Positions 10,524 through 19,310 of a stretch of 64,000 nt of DNA are shown in pieces; position 1 is the first letter of the stretch, and each line of letters begins with the position of its first letter. The notes beneath the pieces are model-generated. The model was not told the origin of the DNA. It did not search any database and saw only the letters and a program-made list of their open reading frames with translations. The position numbers and the translations under genes are program-made. The stretch is from Roseateles saccharophilus (GTDB taxonomy: Bacteria; Pseudomonadota; Gammaproteobacteria; Burkholderiales; Burkholderiaceae_C). The stretch spans positions 1 to 64,000 of the forward strand of contig NZ_SMBU01000028.1 in assembly GCF_004342485.1 (NCBI RefSeq). The letters run 5' to 3'.

Positions 10524-11549
10524 TTACTCAAGACCTCGCAGCTTCGGGTCGAGCGCATCGCGCAGCGCATCGGTGAACAGCGCGAACGCGGTGACGAAGA
10601 CGGCCATGAAGGCGGTCACGGCGGCGAGCTGCCACCAGTAGCCGAGGATGAGCTCGTTCTGCGCCTCGCTGAGCATCGTGCCCCAGGAGACCTGGTCCAC
10701 GCCGACGCCCAGGCCCAGATAGCTCAGGATGACCTCGCTCTTGATGAAGCCGACGACATGCAGCGACAGCTGCACCAGCGCCACATGCGACACATTGGGC
10801 AGGATGTGCCTGAACATGCGCGACCAGGGGCTGGCGCCTATGGCCTCGGCCGAGCGCACGTATTCGCGCACGCGATGCTTGATGAACTCGGCACGGATCA
10901 GGCGGTAGATGCCGGTCCAACCCGTGAGCGCGAGGATCAGCACGACCGAGCCGACACCGCGGTGCACGACGGCCGCGAACGCGAAGATCAACAGGATGTT
11001 GGGAATGGCCGTGAAGACGTTGTAGACCCACTCCAGCGCGTCACCCACCTTGCCGCCGAAGAAGCCCGACAGCGCGCCCAGCACGGTGCCGATCAGCGTC
11101 GCGGCCAGGGCCGCGGCCAGGCCGACGAAGATGGACACCTCGGCGCCCTTGACGACCTTGGCCAGCACGTCGCGGCCGAGGCGGTCGCCGCCGAGCGGCA
11201 GGGTCTCGGACTTGGGCGTCTCCTCGGTCTTGAAGGCCTTGGCGCGCTCGGCCCATTCGGCATAGCGGGGCGCCAGCGGGTCGATGTCGGACAGGTCGAC
11301 GTTGGGGCCCTTGGGCGCGACGATGACGCCGGTGTCCTCGGGCGGCTGCGGGCCGACGACGGTGGGAGGCGCATTGGGCACGCCGACCTCCTTCTGCCAA
11401 CCCGCGGCGACGATGCCGGCCGCGGCCAGCAGCACCAGCACGAGAAAGGCGGCGACGATGCCCATCGACGCGATGCCGACGCGGTCGGTCTTCAGGCGCC
11501 GCCAGGAGGCGGCCCAGACGCCGCCGGAAGAGGAGAGGGTCGCGCTCAT
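10524..11549 (-). CDS. yejE: ABC transporter permease, YejE-type
   Basis: A 341-residue inner-membrane permease, the same length as E. coli YejE. An N-terminal membrane segment (IASMGIVAAFLVLVLLAAAGIV, about residues 25-46) is followed by a long periplasmic insert and the five-helix BPD_transp_1 core with the EAA-type loop (AEAIGASPWSRMFRHILPN). It pairs with the YejB-type permease to form the channel of a peptide importer. The ATG at 11549 overlaps the stop of the upstream permease as ATGA, which decides the start against a much longer open frame further upstream. Confidence 0.93.
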   Translation of the reverse strand: MSATLSSSGGVWAASWRRLKTDRVGIASMGIVAAFLVLVLLAAAGIVAAGWQKEVGVPNAPPTVVGPQPPEDTGVIVAPKGPNVDLSDIDPLAPRYAEWAERAKAFKTEETPKSETLPLGGDRLGRDVLAKVVKGAEVSIFVGLAAALAATLIGTVLGALSGFFGGKVGDALEWVYNVFTAIPNILLIFAFAAVVHRGVGSVVLILALTGWTGIYRLIRAEFIKHRVREYVRSAEAIGASPWSRMFRHILPNVSHVALVQLSLHVVGFIKSEVILSYLGLGVGVDQVSWGTMLSEAQNELILGYWWQLAAVTAFMAVFVTAFALFTDALRDALDPKLRGLE

Positions 11550-12484
11550 TTCAGAACGACTCGCGGGTCGGCGAGCTTGTAGAGCATGTCCACGACGAGA
11601 TTGACGGTCATCGTCAGCATCGCGAGATAGATCGCGAAGGCCTGGATGACGGGGTAGTCGCTGCGGTTGACGGCCAGCAGCAGTTCGCGGCCCAGACCCG
11701 GGATGGAGAAAAAGACCTCGAGCAGGAAGGAGCCGACCAGCACGCCCGGCAGCAGCACGGACACATTGGTGAGGATGGGGATCATCGCGTTGCGCAGCAC
11801 GTGGCGCAGCAGTACGACGCCCTCGGTCATGCCCTTGGCGCGCGCGGTGCGCACATAGTCGTGGCCGATCTCGTCGAGGAAGAAGCTGCGGTACAGGCGG
11901 ATCTGCGGCGCCATCGACACCATCACCGCGACGAGCACGGGCAGCGGCGCATAGGTGGTCAGGTTGGTCCAGTGGTTGCCCGTCCAGCCCTGCACCGGGA
12001 ACCAGCCGAGGCGGAAGGCGAAGACGTACTGGGCCAGGATGACGTAGACCAGCAGCGACACCGACACCGCCACCGTCGAGCAGATCATCACGGCGCGGTC
12101 GGTCAGGCTGCCGCGCACGGTGGCAACGGCCAGCGCGAAGGGCACGGCCAGCAGCACCTCGAGGAAGAGGATGGGCAGCGTGATCGTCAGCGTGGCCGGC
12201 AGGCGGGTGGCGAACAGGTGGCCCACCGGCTCCTGCGTGGCCCAGCTCTTGCCCCAGTCGAAGCTGACGATCTGCTTGACGAAGATCCACAGCTGTGCCC
12301 AGACCGGCTTGTTCAGGCCGAGCTGCTCGCGGATGGACTGGATGGTCTCGGGGCTGGCGTTCAGGCCGGCCAGCGCGACGGCCGGGTCGCCGCCGAAGTA
12401 CTTGAACAGGAAGAACACCAGCAGCACGACGCCGACCAGGGTCGGGATCATTTGCCACAGGCGACGGATCAGATAGGCCGCCAT
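11546..12484 (-). CDS. yejB: ABC transporter permease, YejB-type
   Basis: A 312-residue permease starting MAAYLIRRLWQMIPTLVGVV, the typical N terminus of OppB/DppB/YejB permeases, with six predicted helices and the EAA loop (TARAKGMTEGVVLLRHVLRN). E. coli YejB is 364 residues, so this copy is somewhat shorter. It is the first gene of the leftward yejBEF half and is transcribed divergently from the two binding-protein genes at 12640, sharing a 155-base intergenic region. Confidence 0.93.
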   Translation of the reverse strand: MAAYLIRRLWQMIPTLVGVVLLVFFLFKYFGGDPAVALAGLNASPETIQSIREQLGLNKPVWAQLWIFVKQIVSFDWGKSWATQEPVGHLFATRLPATLTITLPILFLEVLLAVPFALAVATVRGSLTDRAVMICSTVAVSVSLLVYVILAQYVFAFRLGWFPVQGWTGNHWTNLTTYAPLPVLVAVMVSMAPQIRLYRSFFLDEIGHDYVRTARAKGMTEGVVLLRHVLRNAMIPILTNVSVLLPGVLVGSFLLEVFFSIPGLGRELLLAVNRSDYPVIQAFAIYLAMLTMTVNLVVDMLYKLADPRVVLK

Positions 12485-12555
12485 TCGGGACTCCAGCGGG
12501 GCTCCAGAAATTGCAAACCCCGCCGAAGGGAGCGGGGTGGCGAGGAAAGCGGGGC

Positions 12556-12607
12556 GGAGTCTATGCGAGCACCGCGCTTCCGCGGACTGCCGGTTTCACT
12601 AGACTCC
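12556..12607. promoter_or_regulatory. back-to-back promoter region of the yej locus with mirrored TAGACT boxes
   Basis: GCGGAGTCTA (12554-12563) and TAGACTCCGC (12600-12609) are perfect inverted copies 36 bases apart in the only gap between the leftward yejB and rightward binding-protein genes. Each arm holds TAGACT pointing to its own gene, so they may be two divergent -10 boxes, or half-sites of one operator. No convincing -35 hexamers were found. The rightward box lies 34 bases before the ATG at 12640, the leftward box 73 bases before 12484. Confidence 0.5.
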
Positions 12608-12639
12608 GCGCTTTTCCAGCCCCGCCCCCTCCCCTGCTC

Positions 12640-14439
12640 ATGAAGCTCGCGTCCCTGCTGACCGCCCTGCTGCTGGCCTGCGCCGCGACGGGCGCGCACG
12701 CCGCCGACAAGCTGCTGCGCTACGCCTTCCGCGTGGCCGAGACCGGCTTCGACCCGGTGCAGGTGTCCGACAAATACTCCAAGGACGTGATCGCCGGCAT
12801 CTTCGACGCGCCGCTGGAGTACGACTTCGGCGCCCGCCCCTTCACGCTGCGCCCGGCCACGCTGGCGGCCATGCCCGAGGTCAGCGCCGACTTCAGGACA
12901 CTGACCTTCCGCGTCAAGCCCGGCATCTATTTCTCCGACGACCCGGCCTTCGGCGGCAGGAAGCGCGAGCTCGTCGCGCAGGACTATGTCTACTCCCTCA
13001 AGCGCCACTACGACCCGCGCTGGAAGAGCGGCAACCTCTATCTGCTGGAGAACGCCAGGATCCTCGGCCTGTCGGAGCTGCGCCGCGAGCTGATGAAGGC
13101 CGGCAAGCCCTTCGACTACGACCGCGAGGTCGAGGGCCTGAAGACGCTGGACCGCTATACCTTCCAGATCAGGCTGGGCCTGGGCGACCCGCGCTTCATC
13201 GACAACTTCGCCGACGCCGGCACCTTCGGCGCGGTCGCGCGCGAGGTCGTCGAGCGCTATGGCGACCACATCATGGAGCACCCGGTCGGCACCAATGCCT
13301 TCCGGCTCGCGCAGTGGCGGCGCAGCTCGCGCATCGTGCTCGAGAGGAACCCCAACTTCCGCGACCTCCGCTATGCCGAGAGCGCGCCGCCCGATGCCGA
13401 TGCGCGGCTGCAGGCCGAGGTGGCCGCGCTGCAGGGCCGCAGGCTGCCGCTGGTGGACCGGGTGCAGATCGACGTCATCGAGGAGAACCAGCCGCGCTGG
13501 CTGTCCTTCCTGCGCGGCGAGTTCGACGTCATCGAGGAGGTGCCGCAGGACTTCGCCGGCGAGGCCATGCCCCGCGGCCGTCTCGCGCCCCACCTGGCCC
13601 GGCGCGGACTGCACATGCAGCGCTACCCGCGGGTGGACGTGTGGGTCAGCTACTTCAACATGGAGGACCCGGTCGTCGGCGGCTACACGCCGGAGAAGAC
13701 CGCGCTGCGCCGCGCGATCAACCTGGCCGTGGACCTGGACCGGGAGATCCGCCTCGTGCGCCGCGGCCAGGCCGTGCCGAGCCAGGGGCCGGTGCCGCCG
13801 ATCGCCTATGGCGGCTCGCCGAGCTTCAAGACCGAGATGAGCGAGTTCGACCCGGCCAGGGCCAAGGCCCTGCTGGACCTGTATGGCTATGTCGACCGGG
13901 ACGGCGACGGCTGGCGCGACCTGCCCGACGGCGCGCCGCTGCGCATCGAGTACGCGACCCAGCCCGATGCGCAGAGCCGCCAGCTCATCGAGCAGTGGCA
14001 GAAGAACATGGACGCCATCGGCATCCGCATGAGCTTCAAGGTGGCCAAATGGCCGGAGAACCTGAAGGCCTCCAGCGCCGCCAGGCTGCAGATGTGGGGC
14101 GTGGGCTGGACGGGCACGACGCCCGACGGCGACACCTTCCTGGCGATGGGCTCCAGCAAGTCCAAGGGCGCCGCCAACCGCGCGCGCTTCGACCTGCCCG
14201 CCTTCGAGGCGCTGTACAACCGGCAGAAGGCCCTGCCCGACGGCCCCGAGCGCCTGGCCGTCATGCAGGACGCCCAGCGCCTGCTGGTGGCCTATGCGCC
14301 CTACAAGTTCCACGTCCACCGCATCTGGACCGACATGGCCCAGCCCTGGGTCAAGGGCTATAGCCGCAACCTGTTCGTGCGCGACTTCTGGAAATACGTC
14401 GACATCGACACCGACGCCAGCCCCAAGGCCCACCGATGA
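12640..14439 (+). CDS. ABC transporter substrate-binding protein, family 5, YejA-type (first of two)
   Basis: A 599-residue periplasmic protein. Signal peptide at residues 1-22 (MKLASLLTALLLACAATGAHA), then a family-5 peptide-binding fold (LRYAFRVAETGFDP; VKPGIYFSDDPAF; EHPVGTNAFRL; LRRAINLAVDLDREI). The start at 12640 is the only one giving a signal peptide; upstream in-frame sequence is promoter DNA. Its stop overlaps the start of a close paralogue (ATGA). It is predicted to capture peptides for the divergently encoded YejBEF permease and ATPase. Confidence 0.93.
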   Translation: MKLASLLTALLLACAATGAHAADKLLRYAFRVAETGFDPVQVSDKYSKDVIAGIFDAPLEYDFGARPFTLRPATLAAMPEVSADFRTLTFRVKPGIYFSDDPAFGGRKRELVAQDYVYSLKRHYDPRWKSGNLYLLENARILGLSELRRELMKAGKPFDYDREVEGLKTLDRYTFQIRLGLGDPRFIDNFADAGTFGAVAREVVERYGDHIMEHPVGTNAFRLAQWRRSSRIVLERNPNFRDLRYAESAPPDADARLQAEVAALQGRRLPLVDRVQIDVIEENQPRWLSFLRGEFDVIEEVPQDFAGEAMPRGRLAPHLARRGLHMQRYPRVDVWVSYFNMEDPVVGGYTPEKTALRRAINLAVDLDREIRLVRRGQAVPSQGPVPPIAYGGSPSFKTEMSEFDPARAKALLDLYGYVDRDGDGWRDLPDGAPLRIEYATQPDAQSRQLIEQWQKNMDAIGIRMSFKVAKWPENLKASSAARLQMWGVGWTGTTPDGDTFLAMGSSKSKGAANRARFDLPAFEALYNRQKALPDGPERLAVMQDAQRLLVAYAPYKFHVHRIWTDMAQPWVKGYSRNLFVRDFWKYVDIDTDASPKAHR

Positions 14440-16244
14440 AACCCCTGCTCGCCGCGCTCGCCACCTGCCTCGCCCTGCTCGCACCGGCCCGCGCGGCCGA
14501 GCCCGCCGCGACGCCGGTCAAGACGCTGCGCTATGCGCTCAAGGTCGCCGAGACCGGCCTGGACCCGGCCCATGTGTCCGACATCTATTCCCGCACGCTG
14601 ACCAGCCACATCTTCGAGGGCCTCTACACCTACGACCCGCTGGCGCGGCCGACACGCATCGTGCCGCTGATCGCCGCCGGCGAGCCCGAGACCAGCGCCG
14701 ACTTCAGGACCTTCACCATCCAGGTCCGCCCCGGCATCTATTTCGCCGACGACCCGGCCTTCAAGGGACGGCGGCGCGAGGTCACCGCGGCCGACTTCGT
14801 CTACAGCATCAAGCGCTTCGCCGACCCGGCCAACAATTCGCCGGCCTGGCCGAGCTACGAGGAGATGGGCATCGTCGGCCTCAACGAGCTGCGCGAGAAG
14901 GTGGACAGGTCGGGCAAGCCCTTCCCCTACGACGCCGAGGTGGAGGGCCTGAAGGCGACGGGCCGCTACACGCTGCAGGTCCGCACACGCGAGGCGCGGC
15001 CACGCCTGATCGAATCCGTCTTCGCCGGCAACGACCTCTACGGCGCCGTCGCGCGCGAGGTGGTCGAGTTCTACGGCGACAAGATCTCCGAGCACCCGGT
15101 CGGCACCGGCCCCTTCATGCTGAAGGCCTGGCGGCGCAGCTCACAGCTCGTCTTCGAGCGCAACCCGGGCTACCGCGAGCGCCGCTACGAGGCCAGCCCG
15201 GCGCCCGGCGACGCGGAGGCCCAGGCCATCTACACCCGGTTCAAGGGCCGCCGCATCCCGATGGTGGACCGCGTCGTCGTCGACATCATTGTCGAGAACC
15301 AGCCGCGCTGGCTGGCCTTCCTGAACAACGAGCACGACTTCATCGAGCGCGTGCCCGAGGACTTCATCACCCAGGCCGCGCCGGCCCGCAGGCTCGCACC
15401 CAACCTCGCCAGGCGCGGCATGCACGCGGTGTTCACGCTGGCACCCGACTCGACGCTGACCTGCTTCAACCTCGACGACCCCGTCGTCGGCGGCATGGCG
15501 CCGGCCCGGGTCGCGCTGCGCCGCGCGATCTCGCTGGCCTACGACACGACGCGCGAGATCCAGCTCGCGCGCCGCGGCCAGGCCGAGCCGGCGCAGTCGC
15601 CGCTGATGCCCGGCACCAGCGGTTTCGACGCCAGCTTCAAGAGCGAGATGGGCGACTACGACCCGGCGCGCGCCCGCGCTCTGCTCGACATGTATGGCTA
15701 TGTCGACCGTGACGGCGACGGCTGGCGCGACCTGCCCGACGGCAGCCCCCTCGTCATCACGCGCAACACCGAGGCCAACTCGCTGAGCCGCGCCATCGAC
15801 GAACTCTGGGACAAGTCGCTACGCGCGGTCGGCATCAAGCTGCAGCTCAAGGTGCAGCAGTGGCCCGAGAACCTGAAGGCCGCGCAGTCCGGCCACTACC
15901 AGATGTGGCCCGTGGTCTTCTCGGCCGCCCAGCCGGACGGCATCGGCGCGCTGCAGTTCTACTACGGCCCGGCCATCGGCACGCAGAACCTGGCACGCTT
16001 CAAGGACGCCCGCTTCGACGCGCTCTACGACCGCATGCAGGCCCTGCCCGACGGCCCCGAGCGTGAGGCCCTGTTCCGCGAGGCCAAGCGCATGACGGTG
16101 GCCTACATGCCCTACAAGGTGCACGCCCACCGCGTCATCACCGACATCGAGCAGCCCTGGATGAGCGGCTTCTACCGGCCGCTGTTCTGGCAGGACTTCT
16201 GGCAGTTCGTCGACATCGACGCCGCCAGGCAGCCTGTCCGATGA
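14436..16244 (+). CDS. ABC transporter substrate-binding protein, family 5, YejA-type (second of two)
   Basis: A 602-residue paralogue of its upstream neighbour with a signal peptide (MKPLLAALATCLALLAPARA) and the same landmarks (LRYALKVAETGLDPAHVSD; VRPGIYFADDPAF; SEHPVGTGPFML; LRRAISLAYDTTREI; YGYVDRDGDGWRDLPDGSPL). The ligand-facing middle differs more than the shell, so the two may widen the substrate range of one importer. Translational coupling through ATGA at 14436 implies both are made together. Confidence 0.93.
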   Translation: MKPLLAALATCLALLAPARAAEPAATPVKTLRYALKVAETGLDPAHVSDIYSRTLTSHIFEGLYTYDPLARPTRIVPLIAAGEPETSADFRTFTIQVRPGIYFADDPAFKGRRREVTAADFVYSIKRFADPANNSPAWPSYEEMGIVGLNELREKVDRSGKPFPYDAEVEGLKATGRYTLQVRTREARPRLIESVFAGNDLYGAVAREVVEFYGDKISEHPVGTGPFMLKAWRRSSQLVFERNPGYRERRYEASPAPGDAEAQAIYTRFKGRRIPMVDRVVVDIIVENQPRWLAFLNNEHDFIERVPEDFITQAAPARRLAPNLARRGMHAVFTLAPDSTLTCFNLDDPVVGGMAPARVALRRAISLAYDTTREIQLARRGQAEPAQSPLMPGTSGFDASFKSEMGDYDPARARALLDMYGYVDRDGDGWRDLPDGSPLVITRNTEANSLSRAIDELWDKSLRAVGIKLQLKVQQWPENLKAAQSGHYQMWPVVFSAAQPDGIGALQFYYGPAIGTQNLARFKDARFDALYDRMQALPDGPEREALFREAKRMTVAYMPYKVHAHRVITDIEQPWMSGFYRPLFWQDFWQFVDIDAARQPVR

Positions 16245-16348
16245 AAACACCGCGTGCATCCCATCGTTTCGACGGCCCGTCGCAAGCGGCTGGCTCGCAT
16301 GTGCACGGCCGCTAGGCTTCACCCCATCAACACCGCAAGGAGCATGAA

Positions 16349-16678
16349 ATGAACGACGCAGAAGAACTCAACAAGCTGGCCGACCTGCACGCCCGCGGCG
16401 TGCTCAACGACGAGGAGTTCGCCAAGGCCAAGGCCCGCGTGCTGAGCGGTTCGACCGCGAGCGCCGCCGGCGCAACACCCGGCCCCAATGTCGGCGCCGT
16501 CAACGGCCTGCGCCGCAGCCGCATGGACCGCTGGCTGGGCGGCGTCTGCGGCGGCATCGCCCGCGCGACGGGGCTGGACTCCTGGGTCTGGCGCCTGATC
16601 TTCACGGTGCTCTTCCTCGCCTTCGGCAGCGGCATACTCCTCTACATCCTCCTCTGGATATTCGTTCCGGAGGAATAA
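16349..16678 (+). CDS. PspC-domain membrane protein with N-terminal SHOCT-like segment
   Basis: A 109-residue protein. Residues 1-32 (ELNKLADLHARGVLNDEEFAKAKARVL) match the short SHOCT motif found at the ends of many membrane proteins. Residues 55-107 are a PspC domain: RSRMDRWLGGVCGGIARATGLD followed by one hydrophobic helix ending ILLYILLWIFVPEE. PspC proteins sense or counter envelope stress, but no pspA/pspB lies nearby, so the role is inferred only. A strong Shine-Dalgarno (AAGGAG, eight bases before ATG) fixes the start, and TAGGCT at 16313-16318 may be the -10 box. Confidence 0.88.
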   Translation: MNDAEELNKLADLHARGVLNDEEFAKAKARVLSGSTASAAGATPGPNVGAVNGLRRSRMDRWLGGVCGGIARATGLDSWVWRLIFTVLFLAFGSGILLYILLWIFVPEE

Positions 16679-16744
16679 CAGAGGCCGCAAGGCCGACTCC
16701 TCAAGCGACTGCCACGGAACCGGCTTTGCCGGGCCGTCGGCAGT

Positions 16745-16760
16745 GCCCCCTTGAGGGGGC
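16745..16760. repeat. GC-rich intergenic hairpin repeat (copy 1)
   Basis: GCCCCC-TTGA-GGGGGC forms a perfect six-base stem in the gap before the acyltransferase gene. The same GCCCCC/GGGGGC core returns at about 20422-20436 and 53494-53508, always between genes. Confidence 0.55.
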
Positions 16761-16787
16761 GGCCGTCAGGCCGTAGGGGGTGGTCTC

Positions 16788-18431
16788 ATGAAACAGCTTG
16801 CGGGGCTAGACGCCAGCTTCCTCTATCTGGAAACACCGCAGATGCCGATGCATGTCGGCGCGCTGCATCTGCTGGAGCTGCCCGTCGGCTACGACGGCGA
16901 CTATGCCGAGGACCTGCGCGAGCACATGCGCGCCCGCATGCCGCTGCTGCCGGCCCTGCGCCGTCGGCTGCTGGCGATGCCGCTGGGCCTGTCCAACCCC
17001 GGCTGGGTGGACGCCGAGCCCGACCTCGACGAGCACATCGTGGAGATCGCCCTGCCGAATGTGAACGGTCAGGGCAGCGGCATGGCCGAGCTGGAGGCCC
17101 AGGTCGGCCTGCTGCACCCGGTGCTGCTGGACCGCAGCCGGCCGCTGTGGAAGTTCCATGTCTTCACCGGCCTCGAATCCGGCCCCGAGGGCCAGCCGCG
17201 CGTGGCCCTCTACACCCAGCTCCACCATGCCGCGGTGGACGGCCAGGCCGCGGTCGCGCTGGCCCAGGTCATCCTCGACCTCAGCCCCGAGCCCCGCGCC
17301 ATCGACACCCTCGCCGCGCGCGGCCGCAGGCGCGGCCAGCTCGGCACCGTCGGCATGCTGCGCGCGGCGGTCGGCCAGCAGTGGAAGCAGACCGTCAAGC
17401 TGGCGCGCTCCCTGCCCAACGCGGCCACCATCCTCGGCGGCATGGCGGTCAAGTCCCTCGGCGGCGCGGCGGCCGAGGCCTCGGTGGACAAGCTGCGCAC
17501 GCTGCTGTCCAGCGTCGCCGAGCAGACCACCGCCGTCGTGCGCGGCAGGAAGTCGGTCGCCAGCCTCGGCCCCGCGCCGCGCACGCGCTTCAACGTCAGC
17601 CTGTCGGCCACGCGCTCGTTCGCCGGCGTCACGCTGCCGCTGGCCGATCTCAACCGAACGCGCAAGCGCCACGGCGCGAGCCTGAACGACGCGGTGCTCT
17701 TCGTCATCGGCGGCGCGCTGCGACGCTATTTCGCCAAGCACGGCCCGCTGCCGCGCCGCAGCCTGATCGCCGCCGTTCCCGTGTCCACGCGCGCGGCCGG
17801 CGACACCACGTCCAACAACCAGGCCACGATGACCTTCATGAGCCTGGGCACGCAGCTGGGCGACCCGGCCGAGCGCCTGACCCATGTGATGGCGTCCAGC
17901 AAGGCGATGAAGGCCCAGATGGCCCAGCTCAAGAGCCTGATGCCGACCGACTTCCCGTCCATGGGCATCCCCTGGCTGATGCAGGCCGGCGCGATGCTCT
18001 ACGGCCGCGCCAGGGTGGCCGAGAAGCTGCCCGTCGTCGCCAACGTCGTCATCTCCAACGTACCGGGGCCGCAGCTGCCGCTCTATCTGGCCGGCGCGAA
18101 GATGCTGACCAACTACCCCACGTCCATCGCCGTGCACGGCCTGGCGCTGAACGTGACGGTGCAGACCTACAACCAGTCGCTGGACATCGGCCTGATGGCC
18201 TGCGGCGAGGCCCTGCCCGAGACGGCCGAACTGGCCGCCTATGTGGAGGCGGCCTTCATGGAGTTCCAGGCCCTGCCCGTGGCCGAGGCGGCACCCGCGC
18301 CGGCGCCCACCGCGAGGAAGGCTGCGGCGAAGAAGGCCCCGTCCAAGAAGGTGGCGGCCAAGAAACCCGTCGCCAAGGCGACACCCCGGCCCCGGGCAAG
18401 CACGGCCCGCAGGAAGGCCGCCGCTGGCTAA
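16788..18431 (+). CDS. wax ester synthase / diacylglycerol acyltransferase (WS/DGAT) with histone-like C-terminal tail
   Basis: A 547-residue enzyme that joins acyl-CoA to a fatty alcohol or diacylglycerol, giving storage wax esters or triacylglycerol at the membrane or lipid droplet. The catalytic HHxxxDG motif is at 146-152 (HHAAVDG), preceded by RPLWKFHV and followed by LNDAVLFVIGGALRRY and ISNVPGPQLPLY, all conserved in the family. Residues 500-547 are an added Lys/Ala/Pro-rich tail (RKAAAKKAPSKKVAAKK) like histone H1, AlgP or PhaF tails. It is followed 36 bases later by a hydrolase gene that may act on related lipids. Whether wax or TAG is made cannot be told from sequence. Confidence 0.93.
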   Translation: MKQLAGLDASFLYLETPQMPMHVGALHLLELPVGYDGDYAEDLREHMRARMPLLPALRRRLLAMPLGLSNPGWVDAEPDLDEHIVEIALPNVNGQGSGMAELEAQVGLLHPVLLDRSRPLWKFHVFTGLESGPEGQPRVALYTQLHHAAVDGQAAVALAQVILDLSPEPRAIDTLAARGRRRGQLGTVGMLRAAVGQQWKQTVKLARSLPNAATILGGMAVKSLGGAAAEASVDKLRTLLSSVAEQTTAVVRGRKSVASLGPAPRTRFNVSLSATRSFAGVTLPLADLNRTRKRHGASLNDAVLFVIGGALRRYFAKHGPLPRRSLIAAVPVSTRAAGDTTSNNQATMTFMSLGTQLGDPAERLTHVMASSKAMKAQMAQLKSLMPTDFPSMGIPWLMQAGAMLYGRARVAEKLPVVANVVISNVPGPQLPLYLAGAKMLTNYPTSIAVHGLALNVTVQTYNQSLDIGLMACGEALPETAELAAYVEAAFMEFQALPVAEAAPAPAPTARKAAAKKAPSKKVAAKKPVAKATPRPRASTARRKAAAG

Positions 18432-18467
18432 CAATGGCCGGGCCCTGCCCGACCCCGTTTTTTCCGC

Positions 18468-19310
18468 ATGTCCGCCTCCCACTCGCCGCGCCCGTCTTCC
18501 CGTTTCCTGCACTGGCAACAGCCCGCCACCCTGCCCCACCCCGACTGGTCCGACCTGCGCGCCCCCAACGCCTGGCTGCTGATGCTGGAGGGCCGCGCGC
18601 CCTGGGAGTACGCGGCCCTGCTCACCACCATGCCGTGGATGAAGAAGCTGCCCCAGGGTGATGGCCATCCCGTCCTCGTCTTCCCGGGCCTGGGGGCGCA
18701 CGACTTCACCACGGCTCCGCTGCGCGCCATGCTGGACTCCCTCGGCTACGCCACCCAGGGCTGGGGCCAGGGCTTCAATTTCGGGCCGCGCGCCGGCGTG
18801 CTGGAGCAGATCAAGCACGACCTGCAGGCCCTGTACCGCCGCCACCACCGCAAGGTCAGCCTGCTGGGCTGGAGCCTGGGCGGCATCTATGCCCGCGAGC
18901 TGGCCAAGGAATGCCCGGAGCTGACGCGCTGCGTCGTCACGCTGGGCACGCCCTTCACCGGTCACCCGCGCGCAACCAATGCCTGGCGTTTCTTCGAGAT
19001 GGTCAGCGGCCATGCGTCCGACGACCCCGAGCTGATCGAGGCCATCCGCCAGCCGCCGCCGGTGCCGACGACCTCCATCTACTCCAAGAGCGACGGCGTC
19101 GTCGCCTGGCGCTGCAGCGTCAACGAACCCTCGCCGCTGGCCGAGAACATCGAGGTCCAGGCCAGCCACATCGGCCTGGGCGTGAACCCGATCGCGCTGT
19201 ACGCGCTGGCCGACCGGCTGGCGCAGCCGGAGGGGCAGTGGCAGCACTTCGAGCCCAAGGGGGTGAGGCGGTGGTTCTACCGGACGCCGGCCGGCCCGAA
19301 GACGGCATGA
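18468..19310 (+). CDS. alpha/beta hydrolase, lipase-like
   Basis: A 280-residue protein with the alpha/beta hydrolase oxyanion region VLVFPGLGAHDF (69-80), the nucleophile elbow GWSLGG (Ser136) and VTLGTPFTGHP after it. The acid is probably in SKSDGVVAW and the His in QASHIGLGVNP. No signal peptide is seen, so it is likely cytoplasmic. Position straight after the WS/DGAT gene suggests a role in neutral lipid or ester turnover (inference). The stop overlaps the next ORF start (ATGA at 19307). Confidence 0.88.
   Translation: MSASHSPRPSSRFLHWQQPATLPHPDWSDLRAPNAWLLMLEGRAPWEYAALLTTMPWMKKLPQGDGHPVLVFPGLGAHDFTTAPLRAMLDSLGYATQGWGQGFNFGPRAGVLEQIKHDLQALYRRHHRKVSLLGWSLGGIYARELAKECPELTRCVVTLGTPFTGHPRATNAWRFFEMVSGHASDDPELIEAIRQPPPVPTTSIYSKSDGVVAWRCSVNEPSPLAENIEVQASHIGLGVNPIALYALADRLAQPEGQWQHFEPKGVRRWFYRTPAGPKTA

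Noticed and set aside
18461-18466. T6 run after the WS/DGAT gene as a terminator
   Set aside because: The preceding stem is weak and the run ends two bases before the next start codon.
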